Origin: Caprella mutica | Lineage: Eukaryota; Arthropoda; Malacostraca; Amphipoda; Caprellidae | DNA: 64,000 nucleotides | NCBI GenBank assembly: GCA_947561585.1 | Contig: CANNZV010002359.1 | Coordinates: 63,430-127,429, forward strand | Reading direction: 5' to 3' | In this document: positions 33,179-44,335 of the stretch, one piece after another | How the letters are laid out: each line of letters opens with the position of its first letter | Numbering within the stretch: position 1 is the first letter of the stretch | The notes under the pieces: model-generated | Databases searched by the model: none | What the model saw: the letters and a program-made list of their open reading frames with translations, nothing else | Told to the model about the DNA's origin: nothing | Made by a program: the position numbers and the translations under genes

Positions 33179-34989
33179 GATAAACTTACCGAAAAGTGAA
33201 ACACGTGCTCAGTTATTTTCATTTGCCGAAACTATGAATAGTTACCATTACCATCATTTATCTATTTAATGAACATTTAATATGATGATTTGAAATATAA
33301 AAAGAATTTAATTTATATAGTTTAACATTCCAAACGATAAAACACACACCTGTATTACTAATATTTTTCAAATTGTTTTCCTTTGTATAAAACTTTATTA
33401 ATTCCGTTATTCACAACGGTAGGCTTATTATTTTTATTTGCTTCCTCTTCCAAACAGGAGGGTTTCCTCTATCTCACATTTTATACCCCCCCCCCTTCAC
33501 CCCCACTGTAAAAGGGTCTCTTACCCCCCCCCCCCCTCTTTATTTTTGTTCAGTCGGACAGTGGCTTCAGGAGATATTTTCTAAATGCCGGATTTCCCGT
33601 CAACATTTTACTCCTTGGAATCAGGCGCTAAGTTTTATCTTGCGACTGCTGCTCACTTCGCAACAAAATGTACTAAAGAATTGTAAGCTCTCTTCACAAA
33701 TAAATAGGGTTTATTAAAGTAAATAAAGCTAAAGCTAGTAACAGTAAAGTAAATAACACAAAAAACTAACAGTAGCAAATATATCTATTTATCTACAATC
33801 ATACCTAATGTTACTCCTCCTCCATTTCCGGTCATAGAATGTTTTTTTTTCATTTAATTTTCTGATGCATGCGATAGCAGTAATTAATTTTCATCTCATT
33901 TGTACTTTTTTCCGCCAATAGAATCCATTAACTTTTTACCATTTGTAGGATGTGTTCATCTTTTTGTACTTCATTAATTAATTAGCATTTATTGCTTATT
34001 TGCTAATTATCCACATTGCTTTTTATTACATTACTGTTTCTTCTTCCTGTATTTTATTAACATTCATCTGAAGTTAATATTGTGATATCATTCAGGTAAC
34101 TTAGTGCTGGTCAGAGTATAATTTCATCACCAAATTAGTATTTCTAAGGTTTAAGTACACAAAAGATTTATAAAATGCTTTAAATAAAGTTTGAATTATT
34201 CATTTATAATCTCGCAGAATAAAACTCTCTTGAAGTTTAATAATAAATGAAAGAATTGAAGTAACCAAAAAAACTGTATTTTTCCATTTGAATGTTGGTT
34301 AAAACAAGCAACTTGTTGGTAGGTTTAAAATCTACCAAATAGACTAAAAAAAGAAACAACTTACTAACCAGGTTACCTGTTTTTTAATCTCAAAAGACGC
34401 TAACAGAGGACACTAAACAGACTCCGTGAGGTGAATTTCAGTGTTCCGTTGTCCCGTGACGAAATTCACACGAGGATAACTCTCTCCTCACTCTGTTTAC
34501 ATATCAGATTCTGTTTACAGGCAAGTGAGAGACACTGAAGGATACTAAAGGGATGTTCTTTGGACTTCCTATTGGCGTGGGATATTCGGGGGATACTCAA
34601 TTGAGCTCATAATTACGAGGGATACACCTTGGATGATGTCTCGAATTCATATTTGAATGGGACACTCAGGGGGTATTCAATTACGAGGGATATTCTGTGT
34701 ATATCGTTTGGCATGTCAGTATTTCAAATTTGGTCTTTGTACACTTCTAAGATACATTGAGAAACTGTAAAACTTATATATAACCTATATGTTAACTTAA
34801 AATCTTCAATTATTATATATGCAGACTATACACACATACTTTACAAATAGTATGTATGTATTTTCAAACAAAAATGTTATACTTCTAATGAAAAAAAAAA
34901 AAGAGTAGACTATAGTTGTCTCTCATACATAACATTTAAATCTAAAATAATAATAATGATTAAATTATGATCAAAATTTAAAATAATAT
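33179..34989. other. Interspersed sequence, no gene seen
   Basis: C-rich runs occur at 33487-33496 and 33524-33535. An inverted repeat TTGGTAGGTTTAAAATCTAC CAA lies at 34316-34338 and recalls the hairpin of the 58-bp array at 669. Degenerate GGGATACTC/GGGATATTC words recur at 34540-34695. No gene recognised. Confidence 0.45.
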
Positions 34990-35100
34990 AATGTACCATT
35001 TAAAGTACAACATAAACAACAGTGGCTATAGAAGTGACCCCTGTGGTTACCCCTCACCTAAGTTCTCTCCTTACACGTCCTGTGTCCTATTCTCATTTAT
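34990..35100 (-). pseudogene. Non-LTR reverse transcriptase remnant
   Basis: Read on the minus strand from about 35100, one frame gives ENRTQDV, a stop, GENLGEG, a stop, PQGSLL, a stop, then PLLFMLYFKWY. This lines up with the NRTQYVxxN...GVPQGSLLGPLLFLLYIND region of non-LTR reverse transcriptases. Three stops show it is dead. The catalytic (F/Y)xDD part would lie towards 34900, where nothing is recognisable. Confidence 0.65.
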
Positions 35101-36521
35101 GCAGGTCATCATTCAGAGAAATACGGTAATAATCGTGATATTGTTGGTATTTAGATGGTTATTTTTACCTACAAGCAGCGAAAATAACCTCACGAATGCT
35201 AATTCTAAAATATTGTTTGATTTTTGAACAAGTTATCTAATGTAATGAATAGAACCATCATTTTTTTCTAATTTCTTGGTTATTTGAAATTATTCAATAT
35301 CAAATTAAATTATTGGGTCTGACGAACCTGAGATAACTCAATTCCATGAGTTGTTATAAACATATACTATCCACTGTTATCAAATATTTATCATCTGTTA
35401 TTTACATATTTCGAGTAGATGTTATCTTTACCCACGTGTTCCGAGAAATTATCTGCACACGTGGGTAATTATCATCTGTTACCCACGTGCGTCTATCGAG
35501 TAGGTATCAGAGTGTATCGATGGGTTAAACTTATCTGTTTGGTGTCATCTGATTTCAGTCATCGATATGTTTTTGGTTTCTAAGATAAGATTTCAACTTC
35601 CGGTGAAATTAGGAGGGGAGGTTTGAACTTTTCACCCTGGAGGAGGGGGAGAAGTGGGGTATGAAAAGGGAGGGGGGAAGGGGGTGCCGCTTCATTGGTT
35701 AACATCAGATCCATTTGGGGACAACATGGGAAGGGTAAATAGGTTTTAATTTACTTGGCTGTAAATCATTATTTCGAGGTTTAATGGATGGCAATGTTAA
35801 TGTCAGATGAAGTGAACTCTTCAATTTGATCACCGTTCTTTATTATCTTGCAGTATAGAAGTTATGATAATTAAATCATCTTTTGAAATCCTTTGACAAT
35901 ATAGAATTAGCAAAATAACAATAAAACCTATTTCAATTGCATATTAAATCTCAAAAAGTAGAATTAAATTCTCTTGTTTAAGAACATTATTTCTTTGTTG
36001 TAATCGGATCAACAGGAGACTCGACGTTTTATTTCACCCACAATGTTTTGATGTACAACATCAGTAGTAATTTTAGCTGAAAGATGGATGTAACACTATA
36101 AATTTTATAAAATGACAATTGAAACTAATTGGGAAAAAATTAGCCATCAGTATGACTTGGGAGATATAAATTTTTTTATTTCAATGAAATTTAATTCGAC
36201 ACTGAAAAAAATATGAAACGTCTACTGTGTCACATTACTCACGATATAATCTATTTCTTACAACTTTCATTGAATGACAAGACAATTTTGATAATAACAA
36301 TACTTACTTAAAATTCTATCAACTTTACCAATTCAAAATCTGAAATCTTAATTCCAAATTTATCAATTTTCTGCTTCCCAATAACCCATTTTTCAATTCC
36401 CAAACCTTACCTCAAGTCACAATGGTTTTCATCATCTAGGTCAGGGACTGAAAAAGTGCCCAGTTCGCTGTTGCTGGTTAGGACAATAGAATATTATTGC
36501 AGGTGGCGCACCACAGACCTC
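35101..36521. other. Interspersed sequence, no gene seen
   Basis: Three CACGTG-containing words (ACCCACGTG and relatives) cluster at 35430-35490, two direct and one inverted. A G-rich, purine-rich tract at 35610-35695 (GGGAGGGGGGAAGGGGGTGC) has G-quadruplex potential on the plus strand. The rest is AT-rich and featureless. Confidence 0.45.
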
Positions 36522-36581
36522 CTTCTCTACCGTCTGTAAGTCAATTTAGTCCTTCTCTAACGCCTGTAAGTCTATTTAGTC
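36522..36581. repeat. 30-bp tandem duplication
   Basis: CCTTCTCTACCGTCTGTAAG plus TCAATTTAGT is followed at once by a copy with three substitutions (ACGCC, CTATT). Confidence 0.88.
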
Positions 36582-37179
36582 TTCACAGTCACTAATTACA
36601 GGTGATGTACCGGTAACCCAAAACTACACAACTGGGTCATCCAATTACTTCCGCTAGCTTAGCGAGAACGTAAAAAACTTATACTTTTTGAGCTGTTTTG
36701 AAGAGAGTTTTTGAAATGAGATACAATTTATATTTAGAGTTAGATGAAAGATTTGGCTGGTTGTTTGCAATACATTAACTTTATTCATGTAGATTGTATG
36801 ATCATCACCTTTTCATATCTTCTTCAATGTTGAATAACTGACTATTAATCTCTATATAATAAAGACCGATGTGGAAATATATTTATTCTAGTGTACTTTC
36901 CCTTTAAAATCATCAATACCAATTTATTACCCGTTATTGTGTTACTTTTAAGGAATTCAATTGAAATCAAATTATCTGATTAGTCCTAAAAACATTTAAA
37001 AATTGAATATAAACATGGTTATTTAAATATCAAATTAATAGATTCCCGTGCGTATCATTGATATACTCTTCATGCATAATACCCGTCGTAATACTAAATA
37101 AATAAACAAAACCAGGAAAGAACTCAAATTAAAAAAAAAAATTTTTTTTTTAGATAACCCAATCTTTCCAGAAAAATGC
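36582..37179. other. AT-rich interspersed sequence, no gene seen
   Basis: No frame, array or element end recognised. Confidence 0.45.
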
Positions 37180-37445
37180 TATAAATCAAAAACCTACCTC
37201 TAAAACAACCTAAAATTATAGGAAAAAATATTTTTTTCAGAAAAACTTGAAAAATATAGAAAAAGTAAAGATATGAAATGAAAAATAAAAATATATATAA
37301 AATTAAAAAATTTTTTTTTTAGAAAAACTTTTAAAAAGAAATTAAATATAAATAACTCTAAAAAATGAAAGAAAGTGAATATTCTAAAAATCTTATCATT
37401 TAAAAAATAACATGAAAAACTCAAAAAATCCCTCCGAAAAAAAAA
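37180..37445. repeat. A-rich strand-asymmetric tract
   Basis: Mostly A with G and short T runs (AGAAAAACTTGAAAAATATA and relatives), about 265 bp. It is the complement-type mirror of the T-rich tract at 13026-13350 in composition. The Phe-rich minus frame is an artefact. Confidence 0.75.
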
Positions 37446-37929
37446 TAATCAAGAAACTTTGAAATCCCAGAAACACAGAAAATTAAAATTACGATATAAA
37501 ACTATTGCTCAAATTACTTTGAGGAAATTTATTTATTCATGAAATTTGTATTGAATCAACATTCAATTTATAAAGAAAACCAGTTATTTTTAACGGGAAA
37601 GTACACTAGTATATTACAATCATGCATATATTACTTCTTACCTAATATTATCCTTTCCAGTGTATTAAGTGCTAAATGGTAATTTCTTGGTCAGTGTCTC
37701 AGTCTCTACTCCTTTTTGACGTGAAGACTCACAGTGAACTCTCTCAGTAGGGAATTAATTAGAGTTCTACTCTCTCGAGTGGAAAATGTAACTCTATACC
37801 TCTAGAATTTATTAATTGAGACACATTGGAAGCGAGGAGAGATATTGGAAGGCTTCTCGTCTTCCCGTACATAATAATTAGTAATAGTTTTAGGTCAAAA
37901 TTTATAACAAGGAGAAGATATATTTATGC
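37446..37929. other. Interspersed sequence, no gene seen
   Basis: The part 37690-37790 contains CTCTCAGTAGGG/CTCTCGAGTGG words but no feature. No gene recognised. Confidence 0.45.
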
Positions 37930-37997
37930 AGGTATAAAGATTGGCCATATACGTCACAGGGGTGTGACGTCACAGGGCATGGCTAGGTGTGACGTCA
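37930..37997 (+). promoter_or_regulatory. Paired CRE-type sites with TATA-like motif
   Basis: GTATAAAG (37932) is followed by TACGTCAC (37950) and two perfect TGACGTCA palindromes (37965-37972, 37990-37997), both within GGTGTGACGTCACAG. The 25-bp spacing and shared flanks suggest a small duplication of a CREB/ATF-type site. The TATA lies upstream of the sites, opposite to the usual layout on this strand, so promoter function is uncertain. Confidence 0.3.
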
Positions 37998-38445
37998 CAG
38001 TCAATGAAAATGATCAACGTGACAGTTGATAATAAATCACATTTGTATTGGATATATAATTAGAAATAAATTTAAAGATCTTATAATTAGTAGCATACAT
38101 TACAATATGTCTATTTTGTGTCATCGAATTTAAATTAGTTTTGAAATATTAATATTTCTATCTGGAAAGTTTATTTATTTATATGGGATATAATATTGGT
38201 TATTGTAATGCTCACAAAATATAATTAGACAATAATATATGCTGATATGATAAAGGGAGCAGCCTCTTGAAGCTAGATTTTATAGGACAATTGAAATCTT
38301 AAAATAAATACGAAATATCTAACTACAGTACAAAAATAAACTTTACTAAAAATATTGGAAATTTGAAAAACATGGTAAAATTAGTTAAAAAGTTTAAGGT
38401 TATTCTCTTCTATAATTTTCTAAAACATATTCTATATAGCCTTTC
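37998..38445. other. AT-rich sequence downstream of retrotransposon remnant
   Basis: On the minus strand this would be the 3' UTR side of the element ending at 38446. I found no clear poly-A tail, target-site duplication or 3' microsatellite tail. Confidence 0.4.
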
Positions 38446-39530
38446 TTAAATAGAATATTTGACATATGTAAGATTAGGTTTTCCGGCAAAATTTAAAATA
38501 GCTTGGTATACAAAAGATCTTTTGTTTGCTTCGGTTCTAACTAAAGGTAAAGTCAATTTAAAATGCCTTGTATGGTAATGATGAGTAGGAATTGCACTGG
38601 TAAAATATTAAAAAAAATTCATAGTCATTGCAAAATGTACAATATTAGGCTCTCTTTATAAACTTGACTAAAATAAAATATTCTAATGTCATCAAATTTC
38701 AAAAGTTTGTTCTGATAATACATGTTATTAGTGCTTATAAGAGGTACATGGTTATCGTCATATTTAATTCTAAAAATCATCCTGATCTCTTCCTGATCTC
38801 ATCCTGAAAACACAGATCTCTTTTATTAGTAAAAATCATTAGATTGGTTCTCTGAACATTCGGAGTTAGTTAGTTCATGTTTAGATATTCTTATAAAGCG
38901 GAGATAGAATTATTCAATTTAAAAATGAGTGCATTAAAATCTGGTCCCGAAATGCAGAAGGCAGCATCGCCAGCGAATAAAGTTGCCTGAAAGTCAAACC
39001 GTTTGCTGAAGTTTCTAGCTATATCGTAAATGAGATGTTGAAAATAGTTGGTGATACAATTGTTCCTTGTGCGGGTCCCACTTGAATATCATTAATATCA
39101 GAATAAAAATCATTAATATTTACATATTGTTTCCTATTGTCAAAATATTGTCATACATTAAAAACTTGTCATACAGTCTCTAAGTACATAATAATCAAGC
39201 TTTCTCAGTAAAATATCTATAATTCTATATCAACAGTATATCGAATGCTCTCCTCAAATGTAAAAACAAAGTTACAGTATAAAAACCTTTATCAAATGAA
39301 TCTAAAATGTTACATAACAAATTTGAATTGCAAGAGTTGTAGAAGATTCTTCTGTGAATTGGTGATAAAATTCTCAATAAATAAAATATATTTACTATGA
39401 AGATTTAATGTTCGATGACACCATAAAGACTGAGGTACTGACCTATATTTTCTATTACAGTAACAATTGGTACGTTGTGGTATACCAACTAAAGTAAGTT
39501 GGACCAGTTTTGATCTACTGTGTCCCACAC
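38446..39530 (-). pseudogene. Decayed non-LTR retrotransposon ORF2, reverse transcriptase to C-terminus
   Basis: Reading from 39530 downwards on the minus strand, in shifting frames, the landmarks appear in the order expected of a CR1/Jockey-type reverse transcriptase. They are KYRSVPQSL (for NYRPISLLP, about 39450); FTEESSTTLAIQ (for FGFRxxxSTxxAI, about 39340); FLHLRRAFD (for FLDLSKAFD, about 39255); a degraded NRKQYV-like stretch (about 39130); GPAQGTIVSPTIF (about 39070); LFAGDAAF (for FADDT, about 38972); TPNVQRTNLMIFTNKR (for LNxxKTxxMIF, about 38840); and HYHTRHFKLTLPLVRTEANK (38580 on), ending at TAA 38446. The second catalytic motif has Gly in place of the first Asp, and many stops and frameshifts are present, so it is inactive. 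No endonuclease domain was found upstream. Clade assignment is tentative. Confidence 0.82.
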
Positions 39531-40490
39531 CGATTTGTAGCCATATTTTATTTTTTTGTGCAGTTTTACACTAATTAACGATTTTCAAAGTTGGATATAA
39601 TTCAACATGACACTGTGCTAAATAAGAAATTGTAATAGATAGTAAAGAAGGAAATTTCAATCTCAAATCATCTTTTTGATAGTGGGAACGTGCTACTCAA
39701 AATATATTCCCAAAGTGAAGACTCCAAAGCAGAATGTCTTAGCCCCTCCTGTTTCTTAAATGCCCCACCCACATAGTTTTTTACGCGGTTCAGTCTCAAA
39801 AGTATTTTATTCTTAAATTTTCGTGGGTAAAACCAATTTTCCAATTTAGATATCCACTAATTTTATATAGAAATATTCTTTACAAGACTTTGAAAATATT
39901 ACAAAAAAATCAATCTAAGAAAAATCTAGAGAAACACAGCTATGATCAACGATGAGTGAATTTATAAAATTTATGTGACGCGTTCGGTGGAGGCCCGAAA
40001 CTACAAGACTTGAAAATATTTTTTTAGTAAAATTTTTATCAATGTAGCTTTTTCTTTTATCTCCACACAAAATTATGTATAAAAATAATAATAATAAAAT
40101 TAAATTTCCCATTGAATATAATTCGGACTAATTCTTATCCAAATATTTGTTCTCAAGAAATCTCCAAAAATGTATCTACAAACTATAGATGTTTCTCCTG
40201 AACAATCTCAAAATGTAACTTATACCCTTCCTGCACCTAACGCATCATATCAACCCATGAGATTATACTCTAATCTACAATTTGATTTAATCACACCTAC
40301 ATATATTACTTACACTACCTATATATGTTCCCATCAGATTCCAATCATTCCCACTCTCACTCATGACTGATCATCTCGTTCCAGTTATCACGGTGGCGCC
40401 ACCGATTCCATATGCAAATGGTAAAACCAATTCCAACAGCCAATTCAAAATTATTCCAATGCTAATTCAATTGAACAAATATTCCATTTA
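39531..40490. other. Interspersed sequence, possibly upstream part of the retrotransposon
   Basis: This lies upstream of the decayed reverse transcriptase. A minus frame at 39915-40112 (with SLVVSGLHRTRHINFINSLI) could be older coding sequence of the same element, but I cannot match it. A 14-bp perfect palindrome CGGTGGCGCCACCG sits at 40391-40404. Confidence 0.35.
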
Positions 40491-40706
40491 GGGTTAGGAT
40501 AAATTGCTAGTTATTAGACAGTTCCACCATTTCGATCATATAATAAATATATTAAATTTGATATTTTAACTCGTTTTTTAATTAGTATCAATGATACCTA
40601 CATCTAACATGGATACCAATTAAAATAACGAGTTAGAATAGTAATATACATTATATGAATATATGATCGAAAATGGGGAACTGTCCGATAACTCGGAACT
40701 TACCCT
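40491..40706. mobile_element. Palindromic MITE-like element, family 1, best copy
   Basis: A 216-bp element whose halves are mutually complementary. The right end reads GGGGAACTGTCCGATAACTC GGAACTTACCC. The left end is GGGTTAGGATAAATTGCTAG with ACAGTTCCACCATTTCGATC. Inner arms ATTTTAACTCGTTTTTTAAT and ATTAAAATAACGAGTTAGAA meet at a centre near 40598 (ATGATACCTACATCTAACAT). The flanks are TA on both sides, which would fit a Tc1/mariner-type TA target duplication. It has no coding capacity, so mobility would need a transposase supplied elsewhere. Confidence 0.85.
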
Positions 40707-41273
40707 ATATAGGTATAAATACGCTTTTTGTGATGATAGTACATATGCAGTTCCTATAAATTCTGTCAATTAATAAGAGGCAATTATTTCAATTTGCTTT
40801 AATATAAGCAATACAAATTGAGATTAAATTTGGATGCAAATTGAATTAGCTAGTGTACGCGTGCATTCAAAAATGACGGCATTTTTATCTCTATCAAATT
40901 TACGGACACTGACTGCAGTTCAATTTATGTAATAATTATTATCCCTGAATCCGATTTTACTTCAATTTTTCAACTGAATAATATAAAATTTAATTTAGTT
41001 ATTCAAACCATTTATTTAACGGATACCAGAACAATTTACCACTAATTATTAAGTTTTAATGTGACGGACAGACAGACAGAAGCTTCAATCATTATAGTAT
41101 AGATTACATGCTCTAATCATTAATTTATTCTAACAAGACATCATTTAAAGTATTCATATTTTACCTCACACCTCCAAAGACGCCTCGGAAAAGAAAATGT
41201 TACGACAACCGCAGTTACGTTTGTCCGTCACAGCGTCACCCGTTATTGTTATTATAGGCATATGTCAGTCGTA
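40707..41273. other. AT-rich interspersed sequence, no gene seen
   Basis: GACGGACAGACAGACAG at 41062 is a short microsatellite. No other feature. Confidence 0.45.
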
Positions 41274-41340
41274 TCTATAATGAAATCATGTATAGTGAAT
41301 TCATTGTCCTGAGTAAGGAAGTAGCCTCTATAGTGAACGT
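41274..41340. mobile_element. MITE-like element, family 2, half-copy
   Basis: CTATAATGAAATCATGTATA then GTCCTGAGTAAGGAAGTAGC CTCTATAGTGAAC match one arm of the element at 21218-21439. The mirror arm is absent. Confidence 0.75.
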
Positions 41341-41826
41341 TTCAATGTGGAAATATTAATAATAATAATACATTTTCACTCATAATTCAATAAATAAGAA
41401 TCAATAATTACTAAGATATTTAAGATATTTTAAATTTATTTCTAATATAGTATTTTACCATTCATTCCCATATATCATATGTGTGTCACATTAAAACTTT
41501 AACGTTCTACTACACATTCTGTATACTATACAGAGGTGGGGGTGTGTACCATCTGTGTGTTGTGTTTAATCAACCCTGAAAAGAGCCATGCTTTTACAAT
41601 TATAAGCAATAATGTATATAAATGATATACTAGGATGCTGTGCATATATGTGTTTTGGATTTGAATTCTTTTAAAATATGTCAACTGTATTTATCTCTTT
41701 TTCTAAATACAATTTAAATTTTGCTTACATTTGTAAAGCTTAATATTAATTGAATCTTTCAATATCAAAATTACGAAAAAATACAAATTTGAAACAAGAA
41801 AACATAAAGAAACGTTGTCTTTCTGT
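41341..41826. other. AT-rich interspersed sequence, no gene seen
   Basis: No frame, array or element end recognised, apart from an AATAATAATA microsatellite at about 41358. Confidence 0.45.
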
Positions 41827-42092
41827 CCTATAGGAGGAAAATTTGAACTGTTTTCCTATAAGAGGGAAATTTGTACTGTTTTCCTATAAGAGGAAAATTT
41901 GAACTGTTTTCCTATAAGAGGGAAATTTGTCCTGTTTTCCTATAAGAGAAAAATTTGAACTGTTTTCCTATAAGAGGGAAACTTGTCCTGTTTTCCTATA
42001 ATAGAAAAATTTGAACTGTTTTCCTATAAGAGGGAAATTTGTACTGTTTTCTTATCAGAGGAAAATTTGTACTGTTTTCGTATAAGAGAAAA
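41827..42092. repeat. 28/29-bp minisatellite with dimeric pattern
   Basis: CCTATAAGAGGGAAATTTGT plus ACTGTTTTC alternates with a form reading GAGGAAAATTTGAAC, so units A and B alternate as a dimer of about 57 bp. About 9.5 units in all. Confidence 0.93.
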
Positions 42093-42213
42093 ATATGTAT
42101 CCCTGTAACAATGTATCCACCCCTGTAACAAGCTATCCACACCTGTAACAAGCTATCCACACCTGTAACAAGCTATCAACCCCTGTAACAAGCTACCTAC
42201 CCCTGTAACAAGC
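42093..42213. repeat. 20-bp minisatellite
   Basis: ATCCACACCTGTAACAAGCT repeats six times directly after the preceding array. The variants are ACCCCTG/ACACCTG and ATCC/ACCC. Confidence 0.94.
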
Positions 42214-42462
42214 TACCCACTCCATCCATCACTATGGTGTGACATTTCTGAGTGTTGTTATAAGAAAAAGACTAGTTGGCAACTTATTTCTGGTGACTAA
42301 TGGCAGTCATATAAAGACAAGTTCATTAACTAAAACTAATTAAAACTTACACTAAAGTAAATGGGAATTATATATTTAACCTCTATTTGATGTATCGCAT
42401 AATAATGAAGTCAAAACTAGCGTTTAAATGATAACTTTCGATAACATCATTACTTTGAAGCC
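42214..42462. other. Unique spacer
   Basis: Short unique sequence between the 20-bp array and a hairpin element, with no feature. Confidence 0.4.
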
Positions 42463-42535
42463 CCTTTCACACGGGCGTTTTTCATGTTGCATTTTGTTGA
42501 TGTGGCATAAAAAACGCCCTGTGTGAAATAGGCCT
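42463..42535. mobile_element. Short hairpin MITE-like element
   Basis: GCCCCTTTCACACGGGCGTT TTTCATG at the left pairs with CATAAAAAACGCCCTGTGTG AAATAGGCC at the right across a loop of about 15 bp. The stem is about 27 bp with few mismatches. TTTCACACGG...CGTGTGAAA ends are common in animal MITEs, as far as I recall. It could also be a local inverted repeat. Confidence 0.72.
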
Positions 42536-42659
42536 AAATGTTCATTTTCCATCTTCATTTTAACCCGAAAAAAGCAACTCTATTGTACTCAAATTTCAGA
42601 GATTGATAATCTCTACTATGAAATCTAATCCTATTTACCTCAGTACCACTCCAACCGCC

Positions 42660-44335
42660 GATAATAGCAGATCTCCTCCCCGATATTAGCAGATCCCCTC
42701 CCTGATATTAGCAGATCCCCTCCCTGATATTAGCAGATCCCCTCCCTGATATTAGCGGATCCCCTCCCTGATATTAGCAGATCCCCTCCCTGATATTAGC
42801 AGATCCCCTCCCCCGATATTAGCAGATCCCCTCCCCTGATATTAGCAGATCCCCTCCCCCGATATTAGCAGATCCCCTCCCCTGATATTAGCAGATCCCC
42901 TCCCCCGATATTAGCAGATCCCCTCCCCCGATATTAGCAGATCCCCTCCCTGATATTAGCAGATCCCCTCCCCCGATATTAGCAGATCCCCTCCCCTGAT
43001 ATTAGCAGATCCCCTCCCCCGATATTAGCAGATCCCCTCCCCCGATATTAGCAGATCCCCGATATTAGCAGATCCCCTCCCCTGATATTAGCAGATCCCC
43101 TCCCCCGATATTAGCAGATCCCCTCCCCTGATATTAGCAGATCCCCTCCCTGATATTAGCAGGTCTCCTCCCCCGATATTAGCAGATTTCCTCCCTGATA
43201 TTAGCAGATCCCCTCCCCCGATATTAGCTGATCTTCTCCCCCGATATTAGTAGATCCCCCGATTCTCGATAATAGCTGATGCCTTCCCCTGATATTAGCA
43301 GATCCCCTCCCCGATATTGGCAGATCCCCTCCCCGATATTAGCTGATCTCCTCCCCCGATATTAGTAGATCCCCCGATTCTCGATAATAGCTGATGCCTT
43401 CCCCTGATATTAGCAGATCCCCTCCCCGATATTAGCAGATTTCCTCCCTGATATTAGAAGATCCCCTCCCCGATATTAGCAGATCCCCTCCCCTGATATT
43501 AGCAGATTTCCTCCCTGATATTAGAAGATCCCCTCCCCGATATTAGCAGATCCCCTCCCCTGATATTAGCAGATCCCCTCCCCCGATATTAGCAGATCCC
43601 CTCCCCTGATATTAGCAGATCCCCTCCCCCGATATTAGCAGATTTCCTCCCTGATATTAGCAGATTTCCTCCCCGATATTAGCAGATTTCCTCCCTGATA
43701 TTAGCAGATCCCCTCCCCGATATTAGCAGATTTCCTCCCTGATATTAGCAGATCCCCTCCCTGATATTAGTAGATCCCCCGATTGTCGATAATAGCTGAT
43801 GCCTTCCCCTGATATTAGCAGATCCCCTCCCCTGATATTAGCAGATCCCCTCCCCCGATATTAGCAAATCCCCTCCCCTGATATTAGCAGATCCCCTCCT
43901 TGATATTAGCAGATCCCCTCCCCCGATATTAGCAGATTTCCTCCCTGATATTAGCAGATCCCCTCCCCCGATATTAGCAGATCCCCTCCCCGATATTATC
44001 AGATCACCTCCCTCGATATTAGCAGGTCCCTTCCCCCGATATTAGCTGATCTTCTCCCCCGATATTAGTAGATCCCCCGATTCTCGATAATAGCTGATGC
44101 CTTCCCCTGATATTAGCAGATCCCCTCCCCGATATTGGCAGATCCCCTCCCCGATATTAGCTGATCTCCTCCCCCGATATTAGTAGATCCCCCGATCCTC
44201 GATATTAGCTGATGCCCTCCCCCGAATATAGCTGAACCCCTCCCCCGATATTAGCTGATTTCCTCCCCCGATATTAGTAGATACTCCGATCCTCGATATT
44301 TGCTTATTCCCACCCCCGATATTAGTAGATCCCCC
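42660..44335. repeat. C-rich 22/23-bp array, about 1.7 kb
   Basis: GATATTAGCAGATCCCCTCC with CC or CCC repeats about 75 times. Variant blocks are reused: a segment with TAGATCCCCCGATTCTCGAT followed by AATAGCTGATGCCTTCCCCT appears at about 43250, 43368 and 44068, and a near copy at about 43777. This shows block duplications of several units. The minus strand has frequent G4-G5 runs. Confidence 0.96.
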
